From contig JAENZN010000003.1 in assembly GCA_016841245.1 (NCBI GenBank), forward strand, positions 62,001 through 126,000: a stretch of 64,000 nucleotides of DNA. The letters are read 5' to 3'. The position numbers and the translations under genes are program-made. The notes below the pieces were generated by a model. The model was not told where the DNA came from and searched no databases. It saw nothing but the letters and a program-made list of their open reading frames with translations. This DNA is from Syntrophomonas sp. (GTDB taxonomy: Bacteria > Bacillota > Syntrophomonadia > Syntrophomonadales > Syntrophomonadaceae). Of this stretch, positions 9,508-17,437 are shown one piece after another (position 1 is the first letter of the stretch; each line of letters opens with the position of its first letter).

Positions 9508-9566
9508 ATTCTCCTCCTGTTGTTTTTTAGTAATTAATTGTGCATAAACAAATATTCTTAAACTGT

Positions 9567-9618
9567 ATATGACCAGGTGGTCATATTATAATTAAATCAT
9601 ATGACCACCTGGTCATAT
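9567..9618. promoter_or_regulatory. Double-dyad operator, probably for the adjacent TetR
   Basis: Two 20-base sites, each made of arms ATATGACCA and TGGTCATAT around a two-base centre, are separated by 12 bases (9567-9586 and 9599-9618). The second is the exact reverse complement of the first, so the pair also forms one large inverted repeat. TetR dimers often bind GACCAnnTGGTC-type sites in tandem. Confidence 0.8.
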
Positions 9619-9794
9619 TGTCAAGCTATTATTTCTAAGATCCAATTTTTCGCATGGATTTTGACTTAACCTCCAAGCAGAAGAGGAAGGGAGTCAAGGG
9701 GACTCAGTCTGATATCGATACAAGAAACAAGGTGTGTGGTATGGCAGACAATATCATCTGATCTTGTAATTACTTAGAAAATTGTATACAGTCA

Positions 9795-9823
9795 TTGACA
9801 AAACACGGTCGAGAGGGTATATT
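9795..9823 (+). promoter_or_regulatory. Sigma-A-type promoter of the T-box operon
   Basis: TTGACA (9795-9800) and TATATT (9818-9823) are separated by 17 bases and lie about 30 bases before the first conserved leader sequences. Confidence 0.8.
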
Positions 9824-9851
9824 TATTTGTAATTAAAAATTTTAAAGGCAT

Positions 9852-10096
9852 TGACGGAGAGAGTACGTTTCAGCCGAACGTTTCAGCGAGCCGGGGATGG
9901 TGCAAGCCCGGTACCAGTAGTCTGAACCCGAAAATCACTCCTGAGCTGCGGACCGAACGACTAATCCAGTAGGCTCCGACGGTTTTCCCCCGTCACCGGG
10001 AACGCATATGATGGTATGTTTGTATTTATTTAATGGGTGGTATAGCGAATGTCTTTCAGGCTTTCGTCCCGTAAAGGGACGAAAGCCTTTTTATTT
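9852..10096 (+). promoter_or_regulatory. T-box riboswitch leader, probable isoleucine specifier
   Basis: The leader carries T-box landmarks in order: a GAGAGAGTA element, the AGCGAGCCGGGGATGGTG...GCCCGG distal stem I, a CTGAAC return strand, a GAAAATCACTCCTGAGC specifier region, and AATGGGTGGTATAGCGA as a slightly degenerate T-box before the terminator. By alignment to known leaders the specifier reads ATC (Ile), followed by the usual A. The T-box TGGT would pair with an ACCA tRNA end, and tRNA-Ile carries discriminator A, so the two agree. Uncharged tRNA would then stabilise the antiterminator and switch on the 2-oxoacid oxidoreductase operon. The leader call is strong and the specifier call moderate. 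Confidence 0.87.
10059..10096 (+). terminator. Intrinsic terminator of the T-box leader
   Basis: GGCTTTCGTCCC and GGGACGAAAGCC form a perfect 12-bp stem with a five-base loop, followed by TTTTTATTTT. The gene starts about 30 bases downstream, so this is the regulated attenuator. Confidence 0.93.
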
Positions 10097-10124
10097 TGAA
10101 TCATAATGACTGGAGGGAAAAGCA

Positions 10125-10709
10125 ATGGCAAGCAATGATATGGTAGAAATTCGCTGGCACGGCCGGGGTGGACAGGGAGCTAAGACGGCCTGCCTGCTTT
10201 TGGCGGATGTTGCCGCTTTAGAAGGAAAATTCGTGCAGGGGTTCCCGGAGTATGGACCCGAACGTATGGGAGCCCCTATTACAGCTTTTAATCGCATCAG
10301 TGAAAAACGGTGTTCTATCCATTCCAACATTTACGATCCGGACTATGTAGTAGTGGTAGATGAAAGTCTGCTGGATAGCGTCGATGTTACCGGAGGACTG
10401 AAAGAGGGCGGGGCGATAATCATTAACACTCCCAGCTCTCCCCAGGAGATGCGTCCCCGGCTGCAGGGATGGGCCGGAAAAGTCTGTACCATAGATGCCC
10501 GCTGCATTTCGGAAAAGTTTCTGGGCAAAAACTTACCGAACACCCCTATGCTGGCTGCTGTGGTTAAGGTGAGCGGTGTTTTGGAAACCGGGCGTTTTCT
10601 AACGGATATAGAAGAATCCTTTAAACATAAATTTGCCGCCAAGCCCCAGGTTATTGAGGGAAACATGGCAACGCTGAAAAAATCCATGGAGGAGGTGCAG
10701 GTAGGATGA
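10125..10709 (+). CDS. 2-oxoacid:ferredoxin oxidoreductase, gamma subunit
   Basis: This 194-residue protein is the gamma (CoA-binding-type) subunit of a four-subunit pyruvate/ketoisovalerate:ferredoxin oxidoreductase, recognised by EIRWHGRGGQGAKTA at the N-terminus and FPEYGPERMGAPI. The enzyme family interconverts a 2-oxoacid plus CoA with an acyl-CoA, CO2 and reduced ferredoxin in the cytoplasm. It is the first gene of a gamma-delta-alpha-beta operon with four-base ATGA-type overlaps throughout. GGAGG precedes the ATG. The T-box leader argues for a role tied to an amino acid, probably isoleucine, rather than central pyruvate metabolism. Confidence 0.92.
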   Translation: MASNDMVEIRWHGRGGQGAKTACLLLADVAALEGKFVQGFPEYGPERMGAPITAFNRISEKRCSIHSNIYDPDYVVVVDESLLDSVDVTGGLKEGGAIIINTPSSPQEMRPRLQGWAGKVCTIDARCISEKFLGKNLPNTPMLAAVVKVSGVLETGRFLTDIEESFKHKFAAKPQVIEGNMATLKKSMEEVQVG

Positions 10710-11014
10710 TTTATGCAAAGGATATCAACGAACGTACCCCCTGGCAGGATCTGACCCCCGGCGGGGAGATCTACGAACCGGGAACCGCACGGGCCTTCGA
10801 TACTGGTACCTGGCGGACCAACACGCCCGTTTTTCACGTGGAAGCATGTAAACACTGTATGCTCTGTGTTCCATTCTGCCCGGACAGTGCTATTCCAGTG
10901 AAGGATGGGAAACGTCTGGACTTCGATTATATGCACTGCAAGGGCTGCGGCATCTGTGAGAACGTATGTCCCTTTCCGGCGATCACAATGGTGACTGGAG
11001 GTGTGGCCAAATGA
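10706..11014 (+). CDS. 2-oxoacid:ferredoxin oxidoreductase, delta (2[4Fe-4S]) subunit
   Basis: This 102-residue ferredoxin-like subunit has two CxxCxxCxxxCP motifs (CKHCMLCVPFCP and CKGCGICENVCP), which bind two [4Fe-4S] clusters that pass electrons from the thiamine centre to ferredoxin. It overlaps the gamma stop by four bases and the alpha start by four bases, indicating translational coupling. The length is typical for separate delta subunits. Confidence 0.93.
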   Translation: MIYAKDINERTPWQDLTPGGEIYEPGTARAFDTGTWRTNTPVFHVEACKHCMLCVPFCPDSAIPVKDGKRLDFDYMHCKGCGICENVCPFPAITMVTGGVAK

Positions 11015-12201
11015 GCAACCGCCTTTCCGGCAACGAGGCTGTAGCTTATGCCATGAAGCAGATAAATCCTGATGTCATGGGAGCGTTCCCTATCACTCCC
11101 TCCACAGAAATTCCCGAATATTTCGCCCAATATGTGGCTGATGGCGAGGTGAATACTGAATACGTCACCGTGGAGTCTGAGCATAGTTCGATGTCGGTGT
11201 GCATTGCGGCTCAAGCTGCAGGAGCCAGAACCGTCAGTGCTACTTCATCCTGCGGGCTGGCACTGATGTACGAACTTTTATACGTGGCGGCTTCATGTCG
11301 TCTGCCTATTGTACTGGCCTGCGTCAACCGGGCCCTTTCGGGGCCAATTAACATAAACAACGATTATTCCGACTCTATGGGAGCCCGTGATTCCGGCTGG
11401 ATCCAGATCTATGCCGAAAATAATCAGGAGGCCTATGATAATTTCCTCATGGCCATGCCTATCGGGGAAACCCCGGAAGTTCGCCTGCCGGTGATGAGCT
11501 GTATGGATGGTTTCATTACCAGTCATGCGGTTGAAAATATAGAGCTTTTGGACACGGATACTGTACGCAAGTTTATCGGGGAATATCACCCTGAAAACTA
11601 TCTGCTAAAAAGAGAAAATCCACTGGCGGTAGGACCCTACGATGTGAGTGCTTATTACATGGAACACAAGGTCCTGGAGGCTGAGGCCATGAAGGTAGCC
11701 AAGTCCCGCATACTGGAGGTGGCCGCCGAGTTTGAAAGAATTTCCGGCCGGCACTATGGCCTGTTGGAAGAATATAGGATGGAAGATGCACGACTTGCGC
11801 TGGTTATTATTGGATCCAGTGCCGGAACTGCCAAAGCAGCTGTCGACAAGCTGCGGGAGGATGGAGTAAAGGCCGGGCTGGTTAAAATCAGAGTATTTCG
11901 TCCTTTTCCGGGCGAGGAACTGGCCCGGGCGTTGGCGGGTACCAGGGCTGTAGCCGTTATGGATAAGTCCGAGGGCTTTTCAGCCAACGGAGGTCCTTTA
12001 TTTGCCGAGACCCGCAGTGCTTTGTATGATCTGCAGGAACGACCCTATCTGATTGATATCGTTTACGGTCTGGGCGGCCGTGATGTAAAGACCGAGGATA
12101 TCGAAAAAGTTTTTGGCCGGCTGACGGATATTGCTGTAACTGGCGAGGTTGGACCGGTATATACCCATATGGGACAGAGGTCAAAGGAGGATAATGCATG
12201 A
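11011..12201 (+). CDS. 2-oxoacid:ferredoxin oxidoreductase, alpha subunit
   Basis: This 396-residue protein is the pyrimidine-binding/transketolase-like alpha subunit: SGNEAVAYAMKQINPDVMGAFPITPSTEIPE at the N-terminus and the VTVESEHSSMSVCIAAQAAGARTVSATSS core region are characteristic. The ATG at 11011 overlaps the delta stop as ATGA and is preferred over an in-frame ATG 45 bases earlier inside the delta gene. With the beta subunit it forms the thiamine diphosphate active site. Pyruvate and branched-chain 2-oxoacid versions cannot be separated by eye. Confidence 0.92.
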   Translation: MSNRLSGNEAVAYAMKQINPDVMGAFPITPSTEIPEYFAQYVADGEVNTEYVTVESEHSSMSVCIAAQAAGARTVSATSSCGLALMYELLYVAASCRLPIVLACVNRALSGPININNDYSDSMGARDSGWIQIYAENNQEAYDNFLMAMPIGETPEVRLPVMSCMDGFITSHAVENIELLDTDTVRKFIGEYHPENYLLKRENPLAVGPYDVSAYYMEHKVLEAEAMKVAKSRILEVAAEFERISGRHYGLLEEYRMEDARLALVIIGSSAGTAKAAVDKLREDGVKAGLVKIRVFRPFPGEELARALAGTRAVAVMDKSEGFSANGGPLFAETRSALYDLQERPYLIDIVYGLGGRDVKTEDIEKVFGRLTDIAVTGEVGPVYTHMGQRSKEDNA

Positions 12202-13136
12202 GCACGGTATATAACCTGAAACGGGAAGTGGAAAAGCCGGTACGTCTCACCGGAGGACATCGACTCTGCGCTGGCTGTGGCGCCGGGATCGTTGTGGCAG
12301 GGGTTCTGCGTGCCCTGGATGAAGAGGATCGGGCAGTGGTGGTTAATGCTACCAGTTGTTTGGAGGTCTCCACCTTTATCTATCCTTACACTGCCTATAT
12401 GGATAGCTATATTCATTCAGCTTTTGAAAACTCCGCGGCTACCTGTTCCGGAGTGGAGGCAGCCTATAATGCTTTGAAACGGCGCGGCAAGGTGGAAGGA
12501 ACCGTCAAGTTTATTACTTTTGCAGGTGACGGCGGCACCTATGATATAGGGTTCCAATCCCTGTCAGGTGCTATGGAACGCGGTCATGATATGGTTTACG
12601 TTTGCTATGATAACGAGGCTTACATGAATACCGGAATCCAGCGTTCATCTTCAACACCCAGTTTTGCCCGCACGACTACTACGCCGGTAGGTTCGGTGCA
12701 ACAGGGTAAGAAACAGAATAAAAAGGATCTGACTGAGATTTTAGTTGCCCATAATATCCCTTATGTAGCTCAGGCTGCCCCTTTAGGCAATTTCAAGGAT
12801 CTGCACACCAAGTCTTACAAAGCCATTTATACTGAGGGACCCTGCTTTTTGAACATATTGTCCCCCTGCCCGCGCGGATGGGACTATCCCATGGCCAGGC
12901 TGGCGGAGATCACCAAGCTGGCGGTGGATACCTGTGTCTGGCCCCTTTACGAAGTTGAGGAGGGAGTGTGGCGGTTGACCTATAAACCGAAGAAAAAGCT
13001 GCCCGTGGAAGACTTTCTCCGACCTCAGGGCAGATTTCGCCATATGTTCCAGCCAGGCAACGAGTGGATGATTGCAGAAGCGCAAGCTTATGTTGATCAA
13101 AAGTGGGAACGTTTGCTGGAACACACCGGCGCTTAA
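12198..13136 (+). CDS. 2-oxoacid:ferredoxin oxidoreductase, beta (TPP) subunit
   Basis: This 312-residue subunit binds thiamine diphosphate through GDGGTYDIGFQSLSGA and YDNEAYMNTGIQRS, and should hold the third [4Fe-4S] cluster through CAGCGAG near the N-terminus, TSCLE and the later SPCPRGW cysteine. It ends the four-gene operon and overlaps alpha by four bases. The length and motifs are typical for POR/VOR beta subunits. Confidence 0.93.
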   Translation: MSTVYNLKREVEKPVRLTGGHRLCAGCGAGIVVAGVLRALDEEDRAVVVNATSCLEVSTFIYPYTAYMDSYIHSAFENSAATCSGVEAAYNALKRRGKVEGTVKFITFAGDGGTYDIGFQSLSGAMERGHDMVYVCYDNEAYMNTGIQRSSSTPSFARTTTTPVGSVQQGKKQNKKDLTEILVAHNIPYVAQAAPLGNFKDLHTKSYKAIYTEGPCFLNILSPCPRGWDYPMARLAEITKLAVDTCVWPLYEVEEGVWRLTYKPKKKLPVEDFLRPQGRFRHMFQPGNEWMIAEAQAYVDQKWERLLEHTGA

Positions 13137-13196
13137 ATCTCTGGGAATAAATCAAAAAAATATGGTATGATAACTGTTAACAAGGGGGTTTTGCCT

Positions 13197-14105
13197 GTGG
13201 AACAAACCATGTTTACTAATGAGGTCATCTTATCCTGGCTCCAGTATTTTTCGCGGAACGTTGAGATCAACCTGGCAAAACTGAAGATGCTGGACATTAC
13301 CGGGAAAAATAAGAACCTGATTCCGACCGTTATGAGCAATCGGGCAGTGCTGGTCTTTACGGACGCCGGACATCCGGATATCTTCTACGACATGTGGAAT
13401 GCGGAACTGGGGGACTGCGATATCTGGTATAACGAGGGCTCAGATCCATCCGGCGAGATCAAGCACGACAAGGTCTCAGACATGATCAACCGTGGAATCA
13501 ATGCCTCTGCAGCTATGTTGATTCTGAACCCTAACGCTGCAACGAATTATCAGATAGGTATGGAGAACAGCCGTTTCTCCTGCGGCTCTGTTCAGTATGT
13601 GTGCCGGGAAGTTCGGGCGGTTATAATGAGTAAGCTCAATCTGGGGGACCAGGATAATATATGTATAATCTCAGGTGAGAGTATCGCGGTGGAGGCTGCT
13701 ATGATTGCTGCTGAGGGCAGTGTTATTGCGGTGGAATATGACCCCAGAGATCAGAATACCATGAAATGTAATGTTGACAAATTTGGCCTGAGCAACGTAA
13801 TAATCGTTGAGTCGCTGGAAAATGGTATGCTGGATAATCTGCCGGTGCCGGACAAAGCGTTTATAGTGGGGTCTCCGAGGATCGGCATTGAAATAAGGAG
13901 TCTCTTGGCCGTCAATCCCGGTATGGATTTTGTGATCTACACCTTGGACTTCGAAATTCTAACCTCTCTTCCTGCTTTGCTGCGGGAAAACGGCTTGGAG
14001 CGTAATGAAGCCATCCATATAGAGGTGTCGCGAGTCAACAGCAAAAATATGGCGGAGCCATTTCCAGCTCCCTGGGTGATCTCTGCCAGAAGCGTTAAAG
14101 GTTAA
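13197..14105 (+). CDS. CbiT-like (precorrin methylase-type) class I methyltransferase
   Basis: This 302-residue protein has a central Rossmann segment resembling CbiT: SGESIAVEAAMIAAEGSVIAVEYDP followed by KFGLSNVIIVE. The glycine-rich loop is weaker than usual (ISGES instead of GxGxG), so SAM binding is probable but not certain. GTG 13197 is chosen because AAGGGGG lies eight bases upstream; an earlier ATG at 13167 lacks a site. It starts 60 bases after the oxidoreductase beta gene without a visible terminator between them, so it may be the fifth gene of that operon. It is longer than CbiT, the N-terminal 120 residues are unfamiliar, and its exact function is unknown. Its last 130 bases recur at 16605-16737. 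Confidence 0.65.
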   Translation: MEQTMFTNEVILSWLQYFSRNVEINLAKLKMLDITGKNKNLIPTVMSNRAVLVFTDAGHPDIFYDMWNAELGDCDIWYNEGSDPSGEIKHDKVSDMINRGINASAAMLILNPNAATNYQIGMENSRFSCGSVQYVCREVRAVIMSKLNLGDQDNICIISGESIAVEAAMIAAEGSVIAVEYDPRDQNTMKCNVDKFGLSNVIIVESLENGMLDNLPVPDKAFIVGSPRIGIEIRSLLAVNPGMDFVIYTLDFEILTSLPALLRENGLERNEAIHIEVSRVNSKNMAEPFPAPWVISARSVKG

Positions 14106-14624
14106 TAACGCTGCAGTAATCATACACAATTTATGGAATACGCAACATAGCATACGAAATAAGTACGAAATATAAAAAAACTTCCTGGAAAATTAACACA
14201 TTAGAGTAGAGGAAGTTTTTTTGTTTGGCACCATTTAAGTGAAGATTTTGTGTATTTGAAGTTTTTAGCAAATAATCAGGCAATTTTATAATCGTAATCT
14301 TGTGGTCAAGCCAAAGCTCTGTACTACCATTCAATTAAACTGCTGGCTCAGAGTAACTTTGCATAAGTATTTTGAAGAAGTTATTAAACCAAAGTATATT
14401 TTTTTACATAAAAATGTAATATTAAAGGTTTTATGATAGATGCATAGAAAATATAAAATAAAGAGTATAATTGCCGATATTTCCTCCCTAAGGATGTATA
14501 TGCCAGGCATTTCTGATGAAATGAGGACTTTAATGTACTAAGCAACTATCTTTCCTGTTAAAAATAGGAATTTTGGATAATAGGCAAATTAATATAGTTT
14601 TAGCTTTGGAGGGAGGTTAGGACT
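14106..14624. other. Gap with a terminator; otherwise no recognised gene
   Basis: About 500 AT-rich bases lie between the CbiT-like gene and the TPM-like gene. Apart from the terminator at 14174-14222 and the ribosome site before 14625 I see no supported gene. A 67-codon minus-strand frame (14131-14334) has no family I recognise. Confidence 0.5.
14174..14222 (+). terminator. Intrinsic terminator after the CbiT-like gene (probably bidirectional)
   Basis: AAAAAAACTTCCT and AGGAAGTTTTTTT form a 13-bp stem around a loop of about 23 bases. A-tract and T-tract on the two sides allow termination in either direction. Confidence 0.8.
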
Positions 14625-15794
14625 TTGGGAAGAAGCGGTGGCTCCGGTGGTAGAAGCAGCGGCGGCTCCTCCGGTGGCAGCAGAAGCAGTGGTGGACGGA
14701 GTGGAGGGAGTAAGAGAAGTGGTGGCTCCGGAGGCAGAAGCAGCAGTGGACTTTTTGGCGGCAGCGGAAGCAGTAAAGGGCGCAGTGAGGGGAACAAGCG
14801 AAGCAGTGGTCCCGTAAGCCAAAATAGCGGCGGGTTATTTGGAGGCAGCAGAAGAAGTGAGCGGGATAGGAGGAGCGGTAGCTTCGGAGGCATAACTGAC
14901 GGCGGATTCTTTGGGGGCAGCAATCCTCGGGGAAATATATTCGAACCAAGACCTGAAAGGCAGTTCCCTTACAATTTTGGAGAAAACCAGTTACCTCCAG
15001 ATAGTGAACCAAGCAGGCGGGGATGCGGCAGTACGTTACTCTTTGGCATTATTATTCTTTCTATAATAGGGTTCATCATAGCAATTGTAAGTCCATCATT
15101 AACCGGCTCCGGGGCAGAGATTACTAAATCTACCGTGCAGCGAGAAGCGCTTTCGGCAGGTTCAGTTAATGTAACCGGCTATTATACCGATGAATTGGGA
15201 TGGATCGTTAATGAAAATAAACTGCTTACAGGCTTAAAACACTTTTACCAGGAAACAGGTGTGCAGCCTTATTTATATATAACTGATACGGTCAATGGTT
15301 CGCATACCCCTTCGGATAGTGATATGGATATTTACGCTAATGATATGTATGACCAATTGTTTACCGATGAAGCCCACCTGCTGTTTATTTTCTTCGAGTA
15401 TGATGAGGCCTATATGGATCGTTATGTTTGCGGTGCACAGGCAAAAACAGTAATTGATGCGGAAGCTGCCGATATTTTGCTTGATCATATCGATCGATAT
15501 TACTATGATGATGATTTAACGGATGAGGAATTTTTTAGTAAGGCCTTTAGCGATGCGGCCGATAGAATAATGACGGTTACTCGTTCCCCCTGGATCAATG
15601 TACTTATTGTATTCGGGTTTGTGGTTATGCTTATTGTATTGTTTGCCTGGTGGAGATATGTGAAAAAGCAGAAGAGTTTGGAGGCCCAATATAACGAGGA
15701 AATACTCAATACACCGCTAGAAGTATTTGGCAGCCTTGAAGCTGAAGAACTTGCTAAAAAGTATGAAGAATTTGATCCCAATTTAGACCAATAA
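14625..15794 (+). CDS. TPM-domain-like membrane protein with Gly/Ser/Arg-rich N-terminus
   Basis: This 389-residue protein begins with about 105 residues of low-complexity Gly/Ser/Arg sequence containing three [LF]FGGS motifs. A transmembrane segment follows (about 137-156), then a globular domain of about 160 residues resembling TPM (Psb32/YgcG-like) modules, a second transmembrane segment (about 324-343) and a charged cytosolic tail. The start is TTG 14625, supported by GGAGGGAGG eight bases upstream. It lies 63 bases before pspA, so the pair is probably one envelope-stress unit. The positively charged, disordered N-terminus is unusual and could contact phospholipid, nucleic acid or PspA; this is speculation. 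Confidence 0.72.
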   Translation: MGRSGGSGGRSSGGSSGGSRSSGGRSGGSKRSGGSGGRSSSGLFGGSGSSKGRSEGNKRSSGPVSQNSGGLFGGSRRSERDRRSGSFGGITDGGFFGGSNPRGNIFEPRPERQFPYNFGENQLPPDSEPSRRGCGSTLLFGIIILSIIGFIIAIVSPSLTGSGAEITKSTVQREALSAGSVNVTGYYTDELGWIVNENKLLTGLKHFYQETGVQPYLYITDTVNGSHTPSDSDMDIYANDMYDQLFTDEAHLLFIFFEYDEAYMDRYVCGAQAKTVIDAEAADILLDHIDRYYYDDDLTDEEFFSKAFSDAADRIMTVTRSPWINVLIVFGFVVMLIVLFAWWRYVKKQKSLEAQYNEEILNTPLEVFGSLEAEELAKKYEEFDPNLDQ

Positions 15795-15857
15795 AGCAAT
15801 TTCAACTGTAAATCTACCCGATAGGGAAATGTAATATTAATTTAAGGAGGAAATCAG

Positions 15858-16535
15858 ATGTCAATTCTTGAAAGATTCAGTGACATTATTAAGGCAAACA
15901 TCAACGAGCTGCTTGATAAAATGGAGGACCCTGCTAAAATGATCGACCAGTATCTGATCGATATGATGGAGGATTTGGCCGAGGTCAAGCGCAGCACTGC
16001 GGGAGTAATGGCAGAAGAAACCAGAACCAAGCGTTTGGTTGATGAAAATCTTGCCGAGGTATCTAAATATGCCGATTTGGCAAAGAAAGCTTTGACAGCC
16101 GGAAATGAGGACGATGCCCGCGTATTCGTCGCTAAAAAACAGGAATTGGAAAAAGTTGGCGCAGGTTTGATGACAGCCTATGCTGCAGCTCATGAAAACG
16201 CCGTAAAAATGCGTCAAATGCATGATAAGTTAACATCTGATATCGAGGCTTTGAAAGCGCGGCGTGAGATGATCAAAGCCAAGGTTACTGTAGCTAAAAC
16301 CCAGGATATACTGAATGAATTCAGTAATTCTGCGGAGAAAACCCAAGGTACAATCAACGCTTTTAACCATATGGAAGATAAAGCCAACAGAATGCTTGAC
16401 GAAGCAAACGCGATGGCTGAGCTCAATCAAAAGCCAGTTGACGAAGCAAAAGCTCTTGAAGAGAAGTATGCCGCTATGGGAACTGATTCTGTAGATGAGG
16501 AACTAAATAGGCTTAAGGGAGAATTGGGATTATAA
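15858..16535 (+). CDS. pspA: Phage shock protein A / IM30 / Vipp1 family protein
   Basis: This 225-residue, almost entirely coiled-coil protein begins MSILERFSDIIKANINELLDKMEDPAKMIDQYL, the hallmark amphipathic helix and first hairpin of PspA/Vipp1. These proteins assemble as ESCRT-III-like rods or rings on stressed membranes. AAGGAGG precedes the ATG. The C-terminal ELNRLKGELG motif is also typical. It follows a TPM-like membrane protein. The pair sits between the CbiT-like gene and a duplicate of that gene's 3' end. Confidence 0.93.
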   Translation: MSILERFSDIIKANINELLDKMEDPAKMIDQYLIDMMEDLAEVKRSTAGVMAEETRTKRLVDENLAEVSKYADLAKKALTAGNEDDARVFVAKKQELEKVGAGLMTAYAAAHENAVKMRQMHDKLTSDIEALKARREMIKAKVTVAKTQDILNEFSNSAEKTQGTINAFNHMEDKANRMLDEANAMAELNQKPVDEAKALEEKYAAMGTDSVDEELNRLKGELGL

Positions 16536-16604
16536 TCCTGTAATAGTATGGTGGCATCCACCGCTTTAGCTTGGGTCATTAAGTTTCTCAATTCTTTTCG
16601 TTGA

Positions 16605-16737
16605 AGATTTGTTTCGGGAAAACGGTTTGGAGCGCACCGAAGCAATCCATATAGCGGTATCACGAGTCAACAGCAAAAGCATGATGGAGCCATTTCCAGC
16701 TCCCTGGGTGATCTCTGCCAGAAGCGTTAAAGAATAG
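16605..16737 (+). pseudogene. Duplicated 3' end of the CbiT-like gene
   Basis: About 130 bases match 13972-14105. The last 46 or so coding bases, encoding EPFPAPWVISARSVK, are identical, while upstream positions have drifted. The fragment has no start codon or N-terminal region and ends in its own TAG. It is a direct repeat flanking the TPM-like/pspA pair. Confidence 0.9.
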
Positions 16738-17110
16738 CTTCACGCTGCAACCGGGTACCAGAATAATTTGTTAAGGCTTCATGGAAAGTCATTTTGACTA
16801 TAACATGCAGCTCATCAATATTTTATAAACCCATTTTCAGGATTAACCGTATCTGTATTAATTAACCTATCAATACTATGTATTCCTTCAGACACCATAA
16901 AGCAATAAGATTGATATTATCACTTGATATCCAGCAGGGTTATAGATATTAATTTTGTATTAGATTATCAAAGCTCGACTTAAACATAGTTATTATAGCT
17001 TTTATCCGGTGTTTGCACAAAGAGGACAAATTGAAAGGGATATGAATATACATTATAATAAAATTGGTATCATCAGTAAATGTTGGTAAAGTGGTCTAAT
17101 GAATACAAAT
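16738..17110. other. AT-rich gap with a promoter at its end
   Basis: No gene is recognisable in this stretch. The only supported element is the promoter at 17031-17059 in front of the first Moco-type riboswitch. Confidence 0.55.
17031..17059 (+). promoter_or_regulatory. Promoter of Moco-riboswitch operon 1
   Basis: TTGAAA (17031-17036) and TATAAT (17054-17059) are spaced by 17 bases and lie about 55 bases before the aptamer. Confidence 0.75.
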
Positions 17111-17218
17111 CTAACTCCGAGCCTTATTGCCTAAGGAGATTCTAGGGTGATTGGGCCTGAGCTAATGCTCTCGGGTTGCCGGAGAAATCCTGCAACCTCC
17201 CTTGTTTGGAAAGGAGTG
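17111..17218 (+). promoter_or_regulatory. Moco/Tuco-type riboswitch 1
   Basis: Conserved blocks appear in the order expected of the Moco RNA motif: ACTCCGAGCC, TTGCCTAAGG, CCTGAGC...GCTC.CGGG hairpin, GCAACCTCCC, and GGAAAGGAGT, with ACTCC and GGAGT closing P1. The stretch between CCTAAGG and CCTGAGC is about ten bases shorter than in the second copy at 20667, which may reflect loss of the P3 stem reported for tungsten-cofactor variants. It precedes a terminator, so it should control transcription of the downstream genes. Confidence 0.82.
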
Positions 17219-17236
17219 CTGACAGAATGGACTAAT

Positions 17237-17272
17237 ACTTCTGTACTCTTTTTGGTGCAGAAGTTTTTTTTT
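17237..17272 (+). terminator. Riboswitch 1 expression-platform terminator
   Basis: ACTTCTG and CAGAAGT form the stem around a 14-base loop, followed by a run of T up to 17272. Confidence 0.85.
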
Positions 17273-17437
17273 GGTCATAAAAATGTTGAGATCGAGAGGA
17301 AGCAATGAATGCCACTATTACATATCAGACCAACTCTGTAGCAAGTAATAGAGGAACTGGCTTGTTAGATTTCAAATATTTATATATGGACAATAGACAT
17401 ATATTTATTTGGTTTAATTACCAGGAAAGGAGTATAT

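Noticed and set aside
14589-15012. Leu/Pro-rich minus-strand frames opposite the TPM-like gene
   Set aside because: They are antisense shadows of the Gly/Ser-rich repeats; the plus strand has the ribosome site and the recognisable domains.
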